From Proteobacteria bacterium UBA1844 (GTDB lineage Bacteria > Pseudomonadota > Gammaproteobacteria > Steroidobacterales > Woeseiaceae): 12,540 nucleotides of DNA. Under the pieces are notes generated by a model. That model ran no database searches. It had not been told where the DNA came from and saw nothing but the letters and a program-made list of their open reading frames with translations. The stretch covers positions 7,147-19,686 of the forward strand of contig DDIS01000148.1 of NCBI GenBank assembly GCA_002338615.1. The letters are read 5' to 3'. Below are positions 1 through 7,628 of the stretch, piece after piece (the first letter of the stretch is position 1; each line of letters starts with the position of its first letter). The translations under genes were made by a program, and so were the position numbers.

Positions 1-19
1 CAGGATGGCGCTCCTACGC
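1..19. repeat. Partial REP-type repeat cut by the window edge
   Basis: Bases 1-18 match bases 2077-2094, one arm of the REP cluster upstream of acs, with a single mismatch at base 8 (G instead of C). Read on the minus strand it begins CGTAGGAGCG, the GTAG-headed start typical of proteobacterial REP sequences. It lies about 20 nt past the acs stop codon, so acs has a REP unit on each side. The rest of the element lies outside the window. It could act as a 3'-end mRNA stabiliser or attenuator for acs (inference). Confidence 0.7.
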
Positions 20-40
20 ACACGTCGACGACCGCATCAG

Positions 41-1978
41 TCAATGTTGTCGGTTGGCTATCAGGTCTTCGACAACGGCGGGATCCGCGAGCGTTGATAT
101 GTCGCCAAGCTCGGCATAATCGTTCGCGGCGATCTTGCGCAGGATTCGCCGCATGATCTTTCCTGAACGCGTTTTTGGCAGACCCGGCGCCCACTGTATG
201 AGATCCGGTTTCGCAATGGGGCCAATTTCCTTTTTCACCCAATCCTTAAGCACCAGCTGCAATTCGTCGCTCGAATCGACGCCGCCCATAAGCGTGACAT
301 AGGCGTAAATCCCCTGGCCCTTGATGTCGTGCGGATAGCCCACAACGGCCGCCTCTGCGACATCAGGATGCGCGACCAGTGCGCTTTCGACTTCGGCCGT
401 GCCCATCCGGTGCCCGGATACATTCAATACATCGTCCACCCGGCCCGTTATCCAGTAGTCGCCATCCGCGTCGCGTCGTGCACCGTCGCCGGTGAAATAG
501 CGCCCTGGAAACGCGGTGAAATAGGTATCGACGAAACGCTGGTGGTCGCCGTATACGGTGCGCATTTGTCCCGGCCAGCTGTCGTCAATAACCAGGTTGC
601 CGCGCCCCTCCCCCTGTTGAATCTTGCCGTCACCGTCAACGAGCGCGGGCTGTATGCCAAAAAACGGCTGGGTAGCGGACCCCGGCTTCAGATCGATCGC
701 ACCGGGTAACGGGCTGATGAGGATACCCCCGGTTTCGGTTTGCCACCAGGTGTCCACGATGGGGCAACGACCTTCGCCCACCACGTGGTAATACCATTCC
801 CAGGCTTCCGGGTTGATCGGCTCGCCGACCGAGCCAAGCAGACGCAGGGATTTTCGCGAGGTTTTTTTCACCGGCGCATCCCCGTCCCGCATCAGCGCAC
901 GAATCGCCGTCGGTGCGGTGTAACAGATATTGACCTGGTGCTTGTCGCAGACCTCCCAGAAACGAGAGCTTGACGGGTAGTTCGGCACACCCTCGAACAT
1001 CAGCGTGATCGCACCGTTGGCCAGCGGCCCGTACACGATATAGCTGTGCCCGGTAACCCAGCCGACATCTGCCGTGCACCAGTACACATCGCCCGGGTGA
1101 TAGTCGAAGACCACTTCGTGCGTCAGTGCCACGTAAACCAGGTAACCGCCCGTCGTGTGCAATACGCCCTTTGGTTGTCCCGTTGAACCGGAGGTATAGA
1201 GAATGAACAACGGGTCTTCCGCATTCATTTCTTCGCACGGGCAATCGGCATCCACGGTCGTTTCGATTTCGTGCAGCCAGACATCGCGATCTTCCTGCCA
1301 CGCGATTTCATTGCCGGTATTGCGAACCACCAGCACTTTCCTGAGCGTCGAAACATCGCGATTGGCTGCCGCCGCATCGACGTTGGCTTTCATCGGTATA
1401 CGTTTGCCACCACGCATGCCTTCGTCGGCCGTAATGACAATATTCGATTCGCAATCGATAATCCGTCCCGCCAGTGCTTCCGGCGAGAAGCCGCCAAACA
1501 CAACCGAGTGCGCGGCACCGATGCGTGCGCAAGCCAGCATTGCAACGGCGGCTTCCGGGATCATGGGCATGTAGATAGTGATGCGATCACCTTTTTTTGC
1601 GCCCAGAGCCTTGAGTGCATTGGCAAACCGGCACACGCGCTCGTGCAGTTCGCGGTAGCTGATCGTTATTGAGCGCGACGGGTCATCGCCTTCCCAGATA
1701 ATCGCCGTATCATCGCCCTTGTCCGCAAGGTGCCGATCGACACAGTTGTAACAGGCATTCAATGTGCCGTCGTAGTACCAGCGGATATGCACGTCGTCTT
1801 TTGCGAAACTGACATCCTTGACGGCCGAGAACTTCCTGACCCAATCAATGCGCTCGGCCTGCTCCGCCCAGAAATTCTCGTTGTCGTCGATCGACTGCCG
1901 GTACAGCTCGGCATAGCGCTCTGCATCCACAAGTGTATGTGCGCGAAACTTTTCCTTAACTGGATAAATGTCGGTCAT
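41..1978 (-). CDS. acs: Acetyl-CoA synthetase (AMP-forming)
   Basis: The product (645 aa) converts acetate, ATP and CoA to acetyl-CoA, AMP and PPi in the cytoplasm through an acetyl-adenylate. The length fits the family (about 650 aa). The N-terminal ACS domain (about residues 20-80) is followed by the AMP-binding domain. That domain has the P-loop [11 protein letters not shown] (261-271), the acetate-pocket segment GWVTGHSY (307-313) and WWQTETGG (411-418), whose Trp restricts the substrate to small acids. The hinge and C-terminal lid follow ([25 protein letters not shown]). [11 protein letters not shown] carries Lys607, the residue whose acetylation silences Acs in enteric bacteria, so the same control is likely here. 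The start is supported by AGGG about 10 nt upstream. It lies in the same direction as maoC-citE, but a REP cluster separates them. The pyrophosphatase gene nearby would remove the PPi it makes. Confidence 0.97.
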   Translation of the reverse strand: MTDIYPVKEKFRAHTLVDAERYAELYRQSIDDNENFWAEQAERIDWVRKFSAVKDVSFAKDDVHIRWYYDGTLNACYNCVDRHLADKGDDTAIIWEGDDPSRSITISYRELHERVCRFANALKALGAKKGDRITIYMPMIPEAAVAMLACARIGAAHSVVFGGFSPEALAGRIIDCESNIVITADEGMRGGKRIPMKANVDAAAANRDVSTLRKVLVVRNTGNEIAWQEDRDVWLHEIETTVDADCPCEEMNAEDPLFILYTSGSTGQPKGVLHTTGGYLVYVALTHEVVFDYHPGDVYWCTADVGWVTGHSYIVYGPLANGAITLMFEGVPNYPSSSRFWEVCDKHQVNICYTAPTAIRALMRDGDAPVKKTSRKSLRLLGSVGEPINPEAWEWYYHVVGEGRCPIVDTWWQTETGGILISPLPGAIDLKPGSATQPFFGIQPALVDGDGKIQQGEGRGNLVIDDSWPGQMRTVYGDHQRFVDTYFTAFPGRYFTGDGARRDADGDYWITGRVDDVLNVSGHRMGTAEVESALVAHPDVAEAAVVGYPHDIKGQGIYAYVTLMGGVDSSDELQLVLKDWVKKEIGPIAKPDLIQWAPGLPKTRSGKIMRRILRKIAANDYAELGDISTLADPAVVEDLIANRQH

Positions 1979-2004
1979 TGTATTCTGCCCTTGCTAATCG
2001 AATC

Positions 2005-2095
2005 CCGTAGGAGCGGCATCCTGCCGCGATTGGTCTCGATTTGCGGCATCCTGCGACGAATCGGGATAAATCGCGGCAGGATGCCGCTCCTACGG
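2005..2095. repeat. REP/BIME-like inverted-repeat cluster
   Basis: Two perfect 26-nt inverted arms lie at 2005-2030 and 2070-2095; read inward, each starts CCGTAGGAGCGGCATCC. The 39-nt spacer contains a third, degenerate unit: the 12-nt core GCGGCATCCTGC occurs at 2013-2024 and again in direct orientation at 2043-2054, and in inverted form at 2076-2087. The arms can form a very strong hairpin in RNA from either strand. A GTAG head, a GC-rich imperfect palindrome and head-to-tail grouping are hallmarks of REP elements mobilised by RAYT (TnpA-REP) transposases. No RAYT gene is in the window. The cluster sits between citE and acs, which read in the same direction, so it may attenuate read-through or protect mRNA (inference). 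Confidence 0.85.
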
Positions 2096-2100
2096 TTATT

Positions 2101-2106
2101 ATTTTA
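2101..2106 (-). promoter_or_regulatory. Possible -10 box for acs
   Basis: The AT-rich gap between the citE stop and the REP cluster reads TAAAAT on the minus strand, a 5/6 match to the sigma70 -10 box. I see no good -35 box at 16-18 nt. If it is used, transcription would start near the outer edge of the REP cluster and the whole cluster would lie in the acs 5' leader. Read-through from maoC-citE is the alternative. Confidence 0.2.
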
Positions 2107-2125
2107 CAAACATCATCAATCATAC

Positions 2126-3007
2126 TTAGCGCTTATTCTCGATGGCCTCCGCGAGTGCCACGATACGTTGTGCCTGCACCCAGTGTGGCCGATCGACCAT
2201 CGCACCGTCCACGGCGAGCGCACCCGCGTCAGGATTCTCGGCAAACGCCCGCAATATTCTTTGCGCGTGCTGGATCTCCGATTTGCTAGGGCGAAAAGCA
2301 TCATTGATCGTTTCAATTTGCGCCGGATGTATTGCCAGCATGCCGGTAAAGCCATCGCGCCGGGCACAGCTTGCATAGCGCTGCAGACCGGTTTCGTCGT
2401 CGAGGTTGGTAAATACAGTATCTACAGCGGCCACCTCCGCCGCCGCCGCTGCAAACAAGCAGAGTGATCGCGCCAGTTGGTACGGCGCGAGCCAGTTGCC
2501 GAGTTTGTCACGGGTCTCACTCGCGCCCACTGCGGCACTCAAGTCCTCGGCACCCCAGGACAGCCCCGCCAGTCGAGGCGTCGCGCCAGCATAGCCACCA
2601 AGCGAAAACAGCGCTTCGGGCCGTTCCGTGCAGATGCACAGGATTTGCGTTTGTCCCGGGTCGTGACCGGCAGCCGCTTCCAGCTCCTCCAGGCGCGCTG
2701 CGAGGTCAATTGCGTCAGCGGCACTCTCGGGTTTTGGCAGGACGATACCGGCAGGTCCGGCCGGCAGAACCGCTTCGAGGTCAAGATCGGCATCGTCGCT
2801 ATCCAGTGGGTTGATCCGGACCCAGACGTCATCCCGACCGTTGATATGCGCCGCGGCAATCTTGCGCGCATCCGGCCTCTTTGCTGCTGCAACCGAGTCC
2901 TCAAGGTCGAATATAACGGCGTCTGCACCGGCCGCGAGTGCCTTTTGCAGCTTACGCTCGCTGTCGGCGGGTGAAAAAAGAAAACTTCGGATACAGCCGT
3001 TCATCAT
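2126..3007 (-). CDS. CitE/HpcH-HpaI family CoA-ester lyase (malyl-CoA/citramalyl-CoA lyase-like)
   Basis: This TIM-barrel lyase (293 aa) belongs to the family that cleaves 3-hydroxyacyl-CoA esters such as malyl-CoA, methylmalyl-CoA or citramalyl-CoA in a Mg-dependent aldol reaction, or hydrolyses malyl-CoA. Visible signatures are [17 protein letters not shown] (7-23), FDLEDSV (33-39), the CoA/substrate Arg in WVRINPL (62-68), metal-ligand Glu in ICTERPEAL (E128), Asp in [13 protein letters not shown] (D155), and the [10 protein letters not shown] segment (about 226-235). The length matches stand-alone CitE-like lyases (270-320 aa) rather than requiring a citrate lyase complex; no citD or citF is nearby. 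Its ATG overlaps the maoC stop (ATGA), so the two are translationally coupled and probably act in sequence: hydration, then cleavage. The exact substrate cannot be read from the sequence. Confidence 0.88.
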   Translation of the reverse strand: MMNGCIRSFLFSPADSERKLQKALAAGADAVIFDLEDSVAAAKRPDARKIAAAHINGRDDVWVRINPLDSDDADLDLEAVLPAGPAGIVLPKPESAADAIDLAARLEELEAAAGHDPGQTQILCICTERPEALFSLGGYAGATPRLAGLSWGAEDLSAAVGASETRDKLGNWLAPYQLARSLCLFAAAAAEVAAVDTVFTNLDDETGLQRYASCARRDGFTGMLAIHPAQIETINDAFRPSKSEIQHAQRILRAFAENPDAGALAVDGAMVDRPHWVQAQRIVALAEAIENKR

Positions 3008-3456
3008 GCCGGTTTCTTTAGCATTAACGCACTGCGCTTGCAGTGCGCTACGAGTTCGTCGTGCTGGTTGTATGCCCGGTGCGCGAAAACCACGATACCG
3101 TTGTCAGGTCGCGACTTGCTTTCGCGCATCTCGAGAACCTCGCTCTGGATATGCAGCGTGTCACCCAGAAAGACCGGCTTTGGAAACCGGACTTCGTCCC
3201 AGCCAAGGTTCGCCACCGTTGTTCCATGGGTCGTATCGTTGACCGAAATCCCCACCATGAAACTCAAAGTCAGGCAGCTGTTGACCAGCACTTTGCCAAA
3301 TTCCGAGTTTTTCATCGCCTCGGCGTCGAGGTGCAAGGCCGCCGGATTGTGTGTCATCGTTGTCATCAGCACATTGTCAGTTTCGGTGACCGTGCGACGA
3401 ATGGGATGGTCGAAGACCTGCCCGACCTTGAATTGCTCGAAATAAAGGCCCGGCAT
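3004..3456 (-). CDS. MaoC-family (hotdog) dehydratase/hydratase
   Basis: This 150-aa single-hotdog protein belongs to the family that hydrates enoyl-CoA thioesters. Family marks are the N-terminal EQFKVGQVF, the substrate loop [25 protein letters not shown] (22-46), and the core strands [34 protein letters not shown] (91-124). The classic hydratase-2 motif is D-x-N-P-x-H. Here it reads T35-H-N-P-A-A-L-H42, so the general-base Asp appears to be Thr with a two-residue insertion (by eye). This resembles variants specialised for branched dicarboxylyl-CoA substrates. The open frame extends 27 nt further to a TTG at 3483, but ATG at 3456 begins the conserved region. The stop overlaps the citE start by 4 nt. 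A mesaconyl- or itaconyl-CoA hydratase role beside a CitE lyase is plausible but unproven. Confidence 0.85.
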   Translation of the reverse strand: MPGLYFEQFKVGQVFDHPIRRTVTETDNVLMTTMTHNPAALHLDAEAMKNSEFGKVLVNSCLTLSFMVGISVNDTTHGTTVANLGWDEVRFPKPVFLGDTLHIQSEVLEMRESKSRPDNGIVVFAHRAYNQHDELVAHCKRSALMLKKPA

Positions 3457-3785
3457 CAGGAGGGCCCGCCAACACTGTGGCAAGGACGGCCGCCCAGGAA
3501 CCCCCGGGTAGCGACAGATTCAGTGCTACCCAGCGTTGCCCTTCGTTCATTTCGAATCGCCAAACCGCCCTCCTCGTGCCTTGATCGGCGCAGATTCTGT
3601 CGCTCCAGGCGTACCGTTTATAGCGTTGGCAGGCGCTACGCTCCGGCTGCTAGCGGCGCCGCATAGCCTGTTGTCCAGTCACCATGCCGCGCAACGACTG
3701 AAATCGACTTGCCAAGTATAGCGAGCTATTTGACGAAATGGACCGCTAAACCGGGTTGGTTTTCCGCCGTGGACGTCGAACCATC
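3457..3785. other. Non-coding gap upstream of maoC
   Basis: These 329 bases carry no credible gene; the reading frames crossing them are continuations of shadows of maoC or low-quality frames. On the minus strand, which is the leader of maoC, a hairpin GGGTAGC-N12-GCTACCC lies at 3506-3531. A TATAAA hexamer (reverse complement at 3617-3622) and a TATACT hexamer (3715-3720) are possible -10 boxes, each without a convincing -35. The stretch at 3632-3660 is GC-rich with short inverted GGCGC/GCGCC and CTA/TAG arms. The composition suggests a dispersed repeat or a structured leader. No T-tract terminator follows the pyrophosphatase stop at 3786. Confidence 0.5.
3506..3531. repeat. Hairpin GGGTAGC-N12-GCTACCC
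   Basis: A perfect 7-bp inverted repeat (3506-3512 and 3525-3531) with a 12-nt loop lies 50-75 nt upstream of the maoC start. It would be transcribed in the maoC leader if the promoter is further upstream. There is no T-run on either side, so it is not a standard intrinsic terminator. Confidence 0.5.
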
Positions 3786-4328
3786 CTAAGTCCGACCGGC
3801 TGCTTGCTGCGCGCGCTCGATTGCTTCAACGATCAGCCGTTGTGCATCTTCCGCACCATGCCAGTTGCCAATCTTTACCCATTTTCCCGGTTCGAGATCT
3901 TTGTAATGTTCGAAAAAGTGTTCAACCTGCAACAGCGTGATTTCGGGCAGATCACTGTAATCATGGACGTTTTCGTAACGACGGGTGGTCTTTTGCGAGG
4001 GCACTGCAAGGATTTTTTCATCCTGTCCGGCATCGTCTTCCATGATCAATACGCCGATGGGTCGCGCATTAATAACGCAGCCAGGGATCAGCGCACGGGT
4101 GTTGCAAATCAATACATCGATCGGGTCGCCGTCGTCCGACAAAGTGTGCGGCACGAAACCATAGTTGCCCGGATAGGACATAGGCGTGTACAGGAACCGG
4201 TCCACGATCAGCGTGCCGGCATCCTTGTCAAGCTCGTATTTTATCGGCTGACCACCCACCGGCACTTCGATGATGACATTAATATCGCTCGGCGGATTGT
4301 TGCCGATGGCAATCGCATCTACGCGCAT
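3786..4328 (-). CDS. ppa: Inorganic pyrophosphatase, family I
   Basis: This soluble cytoplasmic enzyme (180 aa) hydrolyses PPi to two phosphates, pulling forward reactions such as acetate activation and polymer synthesis. The whole active site known from the E. coli enzyme (176 aa) is present with an offset of one: E21, K30, E32, R44, Y52, Y56, D66, D68, D71, D98, D103, K105, Y142 and K143. The family signature DGDPIDV is at 66-72. The open frame runs upstream to 4487, but that extra part ([10 protein letters not shown]...) is not PPase-like. The start at 4328 is preceded by AGGA 7 nt away and begins the conserved region. It is divergent from the M20 peptidase gene. A short inverted repeat lies in its leader (4362-4376). 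Confidence 0.97.
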   Translation of the reverse strand: MRVDAIAIGNNPPSDINVIIEVPVGGQPIKYELDKDAGTLIVDRFLYTPMSYPGNYGFVPHTLSDDGDPIDVLICNTRALIPGCVINARPIGVLIMEDDAGQDEKILAVPSQKTTRRYENVHDYSDLPEITLLQVEHFFEHYKDLEPGKWVKIGNWHGAEDAQRLIVEAIERAQQAAGRT

Positions 4329-4361
4329 GAAATATCCTGATGAAAAACTGTTTCGCGACGG

Positions 4362-4376
4362 GTGCATATTTTGCAC
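4362..4376. promoter_or_regulatory. Inverted repeat GTGCA-N5-TGCAC in the ppa leader
   Basis: A perfect 5-bp inverted repeat with a TATTT centre lies 34-48 nt upstream of the ppa start codon, in the 176-nt gap between ppa and the divergent peptidase gene. It could be a small operator or a leader hairpin. No known regulator motif is recognised. Confidence 0.3.
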
Positions 4377-4442
4377 GAAAAACGGATCATTGGCTGGATT
4401 GATTATCGGGTTTACGCAACAAATATTCTGTGTTCCCCGAAA

Positions 4443-4471
4443 TGGACGGCTTCTCGCACAAAGCTTACACT
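4443..4471 (+). promoter_or_regulatory. Predicted sigma70 promoter of the M20 peptidase
   Basis: TGGACG (4443-4448, 4/6 match to the -35) and TACACT (4466-4471, 4/6 match to the -10) are separated by exactly 17 nt. This would give a leader of about 25-30 nt before the ATG at 4505. Moderate consensus only. Confidence 0.35.
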
Positions 4472-4504
4472 CCGTCATGACTTCCACTAATCAGGACTTT
4501 GCGC

Positions 4505-5896
4505 ATGTTGAAACTTGCACGATTGGCCGCGGCGCTGATACTTGTCGCAGGCACGCTGCTCGCGGCTGATAACGCTGATGAAAAGCGCGCCCACGATATT
4601 CTCGCGGACCTTATTGCGGCTAACACCGCACCGAGCGGCGGCAATGACACCCGCGCGGCGGTTGCGGGGCTCGTCACACGACTTCAACAAGCGGGTTTCC
4701 ATGACGACGAGATCACGGTTATCGGACAAAGTGAGAAGTTACAGAATCTCATCGTGCGCTATCGCAGCGATGCGCCTGCGGAAAAGCCCGTACTGATGAT
4801 GGCCCATCTCGATGTCGTCGAGGCATTACCCAAGGACTGGACAGTTGCGCCGTTCGAGATGACAGAAAAGGATGGCTACTACTACGGGCGCGGCACGACC
4901 GATAACAAGGCGGGTGCCGCAATCCTGGTGGCTGACTTCATTCGCCTGCGCGAAGAAGGATTCAAACCCAATCGCGACCTGATCGTCATGCTGACATCGG
5001 ACGAAGAATCAACCGGCGCCTCGGCTTTGTGGCTGACGACCAAGAATCGGCCCCTGATCGACGCCGCCTTTGCGCTCAATACCGATGCAGGCCTGGTCAT
5101 GCTCAAAGACGGCGAGCCGCGCGCGTTTATCGTTCAGACCAGTGAAAAGATCTATGTGAGCTTTACGCTCGAAGCGCTGGATCCGGGTGGCCATAGCTCG
5201 GTGCCACGATCAGATGGCGCCATCCGGCGTCTCGCGCGCACGCTGGTCGATTTGCAGGAATACCAATTTCCGGTCGACCTCAATGAAACGACTCGCGAGT
5301 TCTTCCGCCGTTGGTCTGAACTCGCATCACCGACGGATCAGGCACTCATCGCGGCTTTGCTGGAGGGCGACACCAGCCCGGAGCTCCTTGGCCGCCTGGT
5401 CGAGTCGCCCTATTACAATGCCTTGTCGCGGACAACCTGCGTTGCTACACAACTCAGTGCAGGGCACGCTGAAAACGCGTTGCCACAAAGTGCAAAGGCG
5501 GTAGTGAACTGCCGGGTCCTGCCGCAGTCATCAGCCGAACATGCGAAAGACACGATCGAAAAAATTGCAGCCCGAAATGAAGTATCTGTGACGCAAATTG
5601 ATGCCGCCCGGCCCAGCCCGCCATCGCCGTTGGACGAAAAAATTATCGGACCGATACGCAAGGTCGCTAATGAACTTTGGCCCGGCATTCCACTGATACC
5701 CGAAATGAGCACCGGCGCGACAGACGGATTGTTTGTAAGAAACGTCGGTATACCTGTTTACGGAGTTTCAGCAATTGCCGAGGACCCCGATGACATTCGC
5801 GCTCACGGACAGGATGAACGCATTGGCGTTGCATCCTACAGAGATGCCACTGAGTACTGGTACCGTTTGATGAAGGAAATCGCGACCAGCCGCTGA
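4505..5896 (+). CDS. Exported M20-family metallopeptidase
   Basis: This di-zinc exopeptidase/amidohydrolase-type protein (463 aa) has a Sec signal peptide: Lys3 and Arg6, a hydrophobic core 7-19 and a likely cut near LLA-A/AA-D (20-22), so it should act in the periplasm on peptides or acyl-amino acids. Metal and catalytic residues are MMAHLDVVEA (H101, D103), YGRGTTDNKAG (bridging Asp133), TSDEESTG (E167 base and E168 ligand), a later Asp in ALNTDAGL, and the C-terminal His of IRAHGQDERIG. The lid/dimerisation domain shows DPGGHSSVPRSDGAIRRLA. I chose ATG 4505, not the in-frame TTG at 4499, because AGGA at 4493-4496 is 8 nt upstream. Family members include carboxypeptidase G2, dipeptidases and aminoacylases; the substrate cannot be assigned. 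A lipoprotein gene follows 66 nt downstream on the same strand. Confidence 0.92.
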   Translation: MLKLARLAAALILVAGTLLAADNADEKRAHDILADLIAANTAPSGGNDTRAAVAGLVTRLQQAGFHDDEITVIGQSEKLQNLIVRYRSDAPAEKPVLMMAHLDVVEALPKDWTVAPFEMTEKDGYYYGRGTTDNKAGAAILVADFIRLREEGFKPNRDLIVMLTSDEESTGASALWLTTKNRPLIDAAFALNTDAGLVMLKDGEPRAFIVQTSEKIYVSFTLEALDPGGHSSVPRSDGAIRRLARTLVDLQEYQFPVDLNETTREFFRRWSELASPTDQALIAALLEGDTSPELLGRLVESPYYNALSRTTCVATQLSAGHAENALPQSAKAVVNCRVLPQSSAEHAKDTIEKIAARNEVSVTQIDAARPSPPSPLDEKIIGPIRKVANELWPGIPLIPEMSTGATDGLFVRNVGIPVYGVSAIAEDPDDIRAHGQDERIGVASYRDATEYWYRLMKEIATSR

Positions 5897-5962
5897 GCGA
5901 TCTACGCAATGCCCGGATGCGAACGCCGGCTTGATGTTCATTAGTCGAATGAGCCAGAGACA

Positions 5963-6664
5963 ATGCGTAACACACTGAGTTTTCTTTTCCTCATGACCCT
6001 GGCAGCCTGCGGCGGCAAGGAATCTGTGGATGGCGATGCGACTTCGCCTGTTGCGGACACAGGCACAACCATCAAGATGCTGAATACGGCTCCGGACGGC
6101 AGCCGGACGGATCTTGCAAAAACGCTGGACGGTGGACCCGATTACTGGCAGGTAGCAGGCATTGCAACGGATGCCTCCCTCGAGGTGCGGGGGAGTGCCT
6201 CGACAACAGGCGATGTGCTCATGCGGGTCAAGAATGGTAGCCGGTTACAAAACCAGGGCTGCAAAAAACTCGATAGCGGAATCTGGTGCCAGGTTGCACG
6301 ACCCGATGCGCCCGACGACAACGGTTGGGTGCCGGGACGCTATTTACGTGAGGCCTCAGACACGCCGGTCAACGATATTGTGAATTCCCAGGTAATTGGC
6401 GACGTCGTTTGCAAGAATGCCAATGCAACGGAAAAGCCAACAAAATGCCGCTATCGTGCGGTTCGAGGCGGCAATGGCAATGCATCGATATGGGTCACGA
6501 CATCGACGGGCGATGAGCGCTTCATCGAGTTTCGATCCGGCGAGCCTTCCACAACAGGTGTCAGCGCAGATCTTTCGTTCCAGCTCTCGGATGACTTGTA
6601 CCTGATCGAATTCGGCGACGACGAGAGTTACGAGATACCGGCATCGATCCTGTTCGATAACTGA
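5963..6664 (+). CDS. SH3-domain lipoprotein
   Basis: The protein (233 aa) is a predicted lipoprotein. MRNTLSFLFLMTLAAC ends in a lipobox LAAC with Cys16, followed by GGKES; Gly and Gly at +2/+3 are not an inner-membrane retention signal, so outer-membrane anchoring is likely. A low-complexity linker (20-60) leads to a bacterial SH3-type domain (about 62-131) with the typical LEVRGSASTTGDVLMRVKNG start and GWVPGRYL end. Such domains usually bind peptidoglycan or peptides. A paired-Cys region (C100, C109) lies inside it. The C-terminal domain (about 138-233) has further Cys residues (in DVVCKN and TKCRYR), ends IPASILFDN and matches nothing I recognise. The start is the only one that keeps the signal, although its Shine-Dalgarno is weak (GAGA). 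It may be co-transcribed with the peptidase gene. Confidence 0.85.
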   Translation: MRNTLSFLFLMTLAACGGKESVDGDATSPVADTGTTIKMLNTAPDGSRTDLAKTLDGGPDYWQVAGIATDASLEVRGSASTTGDVLMRVKNGSRLQNQGCKKLDSGIWCQVARPDAPDDNGWVPGRYLREASDTPVNDIVNSQVIGDVVCKNANATEKPTKCRYRAVRGGNGNASIWVTTSTGDERFIEFRSGEPSTTGVSADLSFQLSDDLYLIEFGDDESYEIPASILFDN

Positions 6665-6680
6665 CCCGGGCACCCGGGCG

Positions 6681-6707
6681 CGGTTGTGTCACGCATGTGA
6701 CCTACCG
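6681..6707. terminator. Imperfect hairpin between convergent genes
   Basis: CGGT (6681-6684) pairs with ACCG (6704-6707), and inside it GTCAC-GCAT-GTGAC (6688-6701) forms a perfect 5-bp stem. It lies in the 49-nt gap between the convergent lipoprotein and aldo/keto reductase genes, the right place for a shared terminator. There is no T-run, so it may be only weakly active. A second small palindrome (CCCGGGCACCCGGG, 6665-6678) precedes it. Confidence 0.35.
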
Positions 6708-6713
6708 AAGTAG

Positions 6714-7628
6714 CTACAACGCCTGGATGTAGTAAAGCATTCGAGTACGCATCGATTCATCCGGCATTACGCCGGTACCCGCCTGCAGGTTGTCCAGCAT
6801 ATGGGTCGTTTTGCTGGTGGCCGGAATGGCGCAGGTGACCGCCGGGTGGCTAACGATGAACTTGAGGAAAAACTGCCCCCAGCTGTCCGCAAAGCCTCTC
6901 GCCCAGTCCGGCAGGTCCTGTCCCCGCACAGCCCGAAACAAGGCACCTGACTGATAAGGCCGGTTTATCAAAACGCCAATACCGAGGTCCTTCGCCAGCG
7001 GCAATACGCGCTTGTCGGCTTCGCGCTCGCCGAGCGAGTAATTGATCTGGATGAACTGCGGCTTGAACTGCCGCATTTCAGCTTCAAGTGCCGCCAATGC
7101 ATCGGCCCGGTAATGTGTGAGACCGCTGAAACGAACGCGACCTTCGGCCTGCAACTCACTAATACTCTGCATGTGCGTTGCCGTGTCGCGAAGATTGTGC
7201 ACCTGCATGAGGTCAATGACATCGGTTCGCATCAGTTTGGCCGAACGTTGCATTTGAGATGCGCCTGATGCCTTGCCATTTGTCCAGACTTTTGTCGCCA
7301 GGAATAGGCTGTCGCGATTGTCAGCGGACGCAATGACATCGCCGATGATGCGCTCCGACCGGTTGTACATTGGTGATGTGTCGAGAAGACTGCCGCCGCT
7401 CGAGGTCAGTAGTTCGACGATTTTACGACGCGATTCGATTTCGACAGGCGTGCTTTCGGCATCGAACACCTGGTAGGTGCCAAGACCGATGACTGGCAGC
7501 CGTTCGCCGGTGGACGGAATCTTTTTCGTCATTATCGAATCGGTTTTCTGGCCGAGCACCAGCGATGGTGCAAGACCGAGTGCGGATGCAGTCGTCACCA
7601 GTTCCCGGCGCGTCATCGTTGGTTTCAT
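6714..7628 (-). CDS. Tat-exported aldo/keto reductase
   Basis: This 304-aa protein has a twin-arginine signal (TRRELVT at 6-12, then a hydrophobic stretch ending SLVLGQ at about 27). It should therefore be exported folded, probably with bound NAD(P)H. The barrel follows, with the full catalytic tetrad: Asp83 (LLDTSPMY), Tyr88, Lys113 (LATKVW) and His144 (MQVHNL). The cofactor region is seen in CAIPATSKTTHMLDN (about 265-280). The substrate is presumably a carbonyl compound; none can be assigned. The ATG overlaps the stop of the upstream transporter gene (ATGA), so the two are translationally coupled. Tat-dependent export of an NAD(P)H reductase is unusual because the periplasm is thought to lack free cofactor, though 'twin-arginine AKRs' are found in many proteobacteria. 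Confidence 0.9.
   Translation of the reverse strand: MKPTMTRRELVTTASALGLAPSLVLGQKTDSIMTKKIPSTGERLPVIGLGTYQVFDAESTPVEIESRRKIVELLTSSGGSLLDTSPMYNRSERIIGDVIASADNRDSLFLATKVWTNGKASGASQMQRSAKLMRTDVIDLMQVHNLRDTATHMQSISELQAEGRVRFSGLTHYRADALAALEAEMRQFKPQFIQINYSLGEREADKRVLPLAKDLGIGVLINRPYQSGALFRAVRGQDLPDWARGFADSWGQFFLKFIVSHPAVTCAIPATSKTTHMLDNLQAGTGVMPDESMRTRMLYYIQAL

Noticed and set aside
636..1301. A 221-residue open frame inside acs
   Set aside because: It lies fully inside a clear acs gene in another frame of the same strand, has an arginine-rich composition typical of frame shadows, and has no recognisable domain.
2013..2087. Short repeated cores as a CRISPR array
   Set aside because: Only three 12-nt cores exist, one is inverted, and spacing is uneven; the structure fits a REP cluster.
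1730..2467. A 245-residue plus-strand frame across acs, the REP cluster and citE
   Set aside because: It is antisense to two well-supported genes and runs through the REP repeat; no domain or start signal is seen.
4329..4487. Upstream extension of the pyrophosphatase frame (53 extra residues)
   Set aside because: The extra residues do not look like a PPase or a signal peptide, and a good Shine-Dalgarno with normal family length supports the ATG at 4328.
6688..6701. GTCAC-N4-GTGAC as a CRP/FNR site
   Set aside because: The half-sites are in the wrong order and spacing for CRP (TGTGA-N6-TCACA), and the site lies between two gene ends, not at a promoter.
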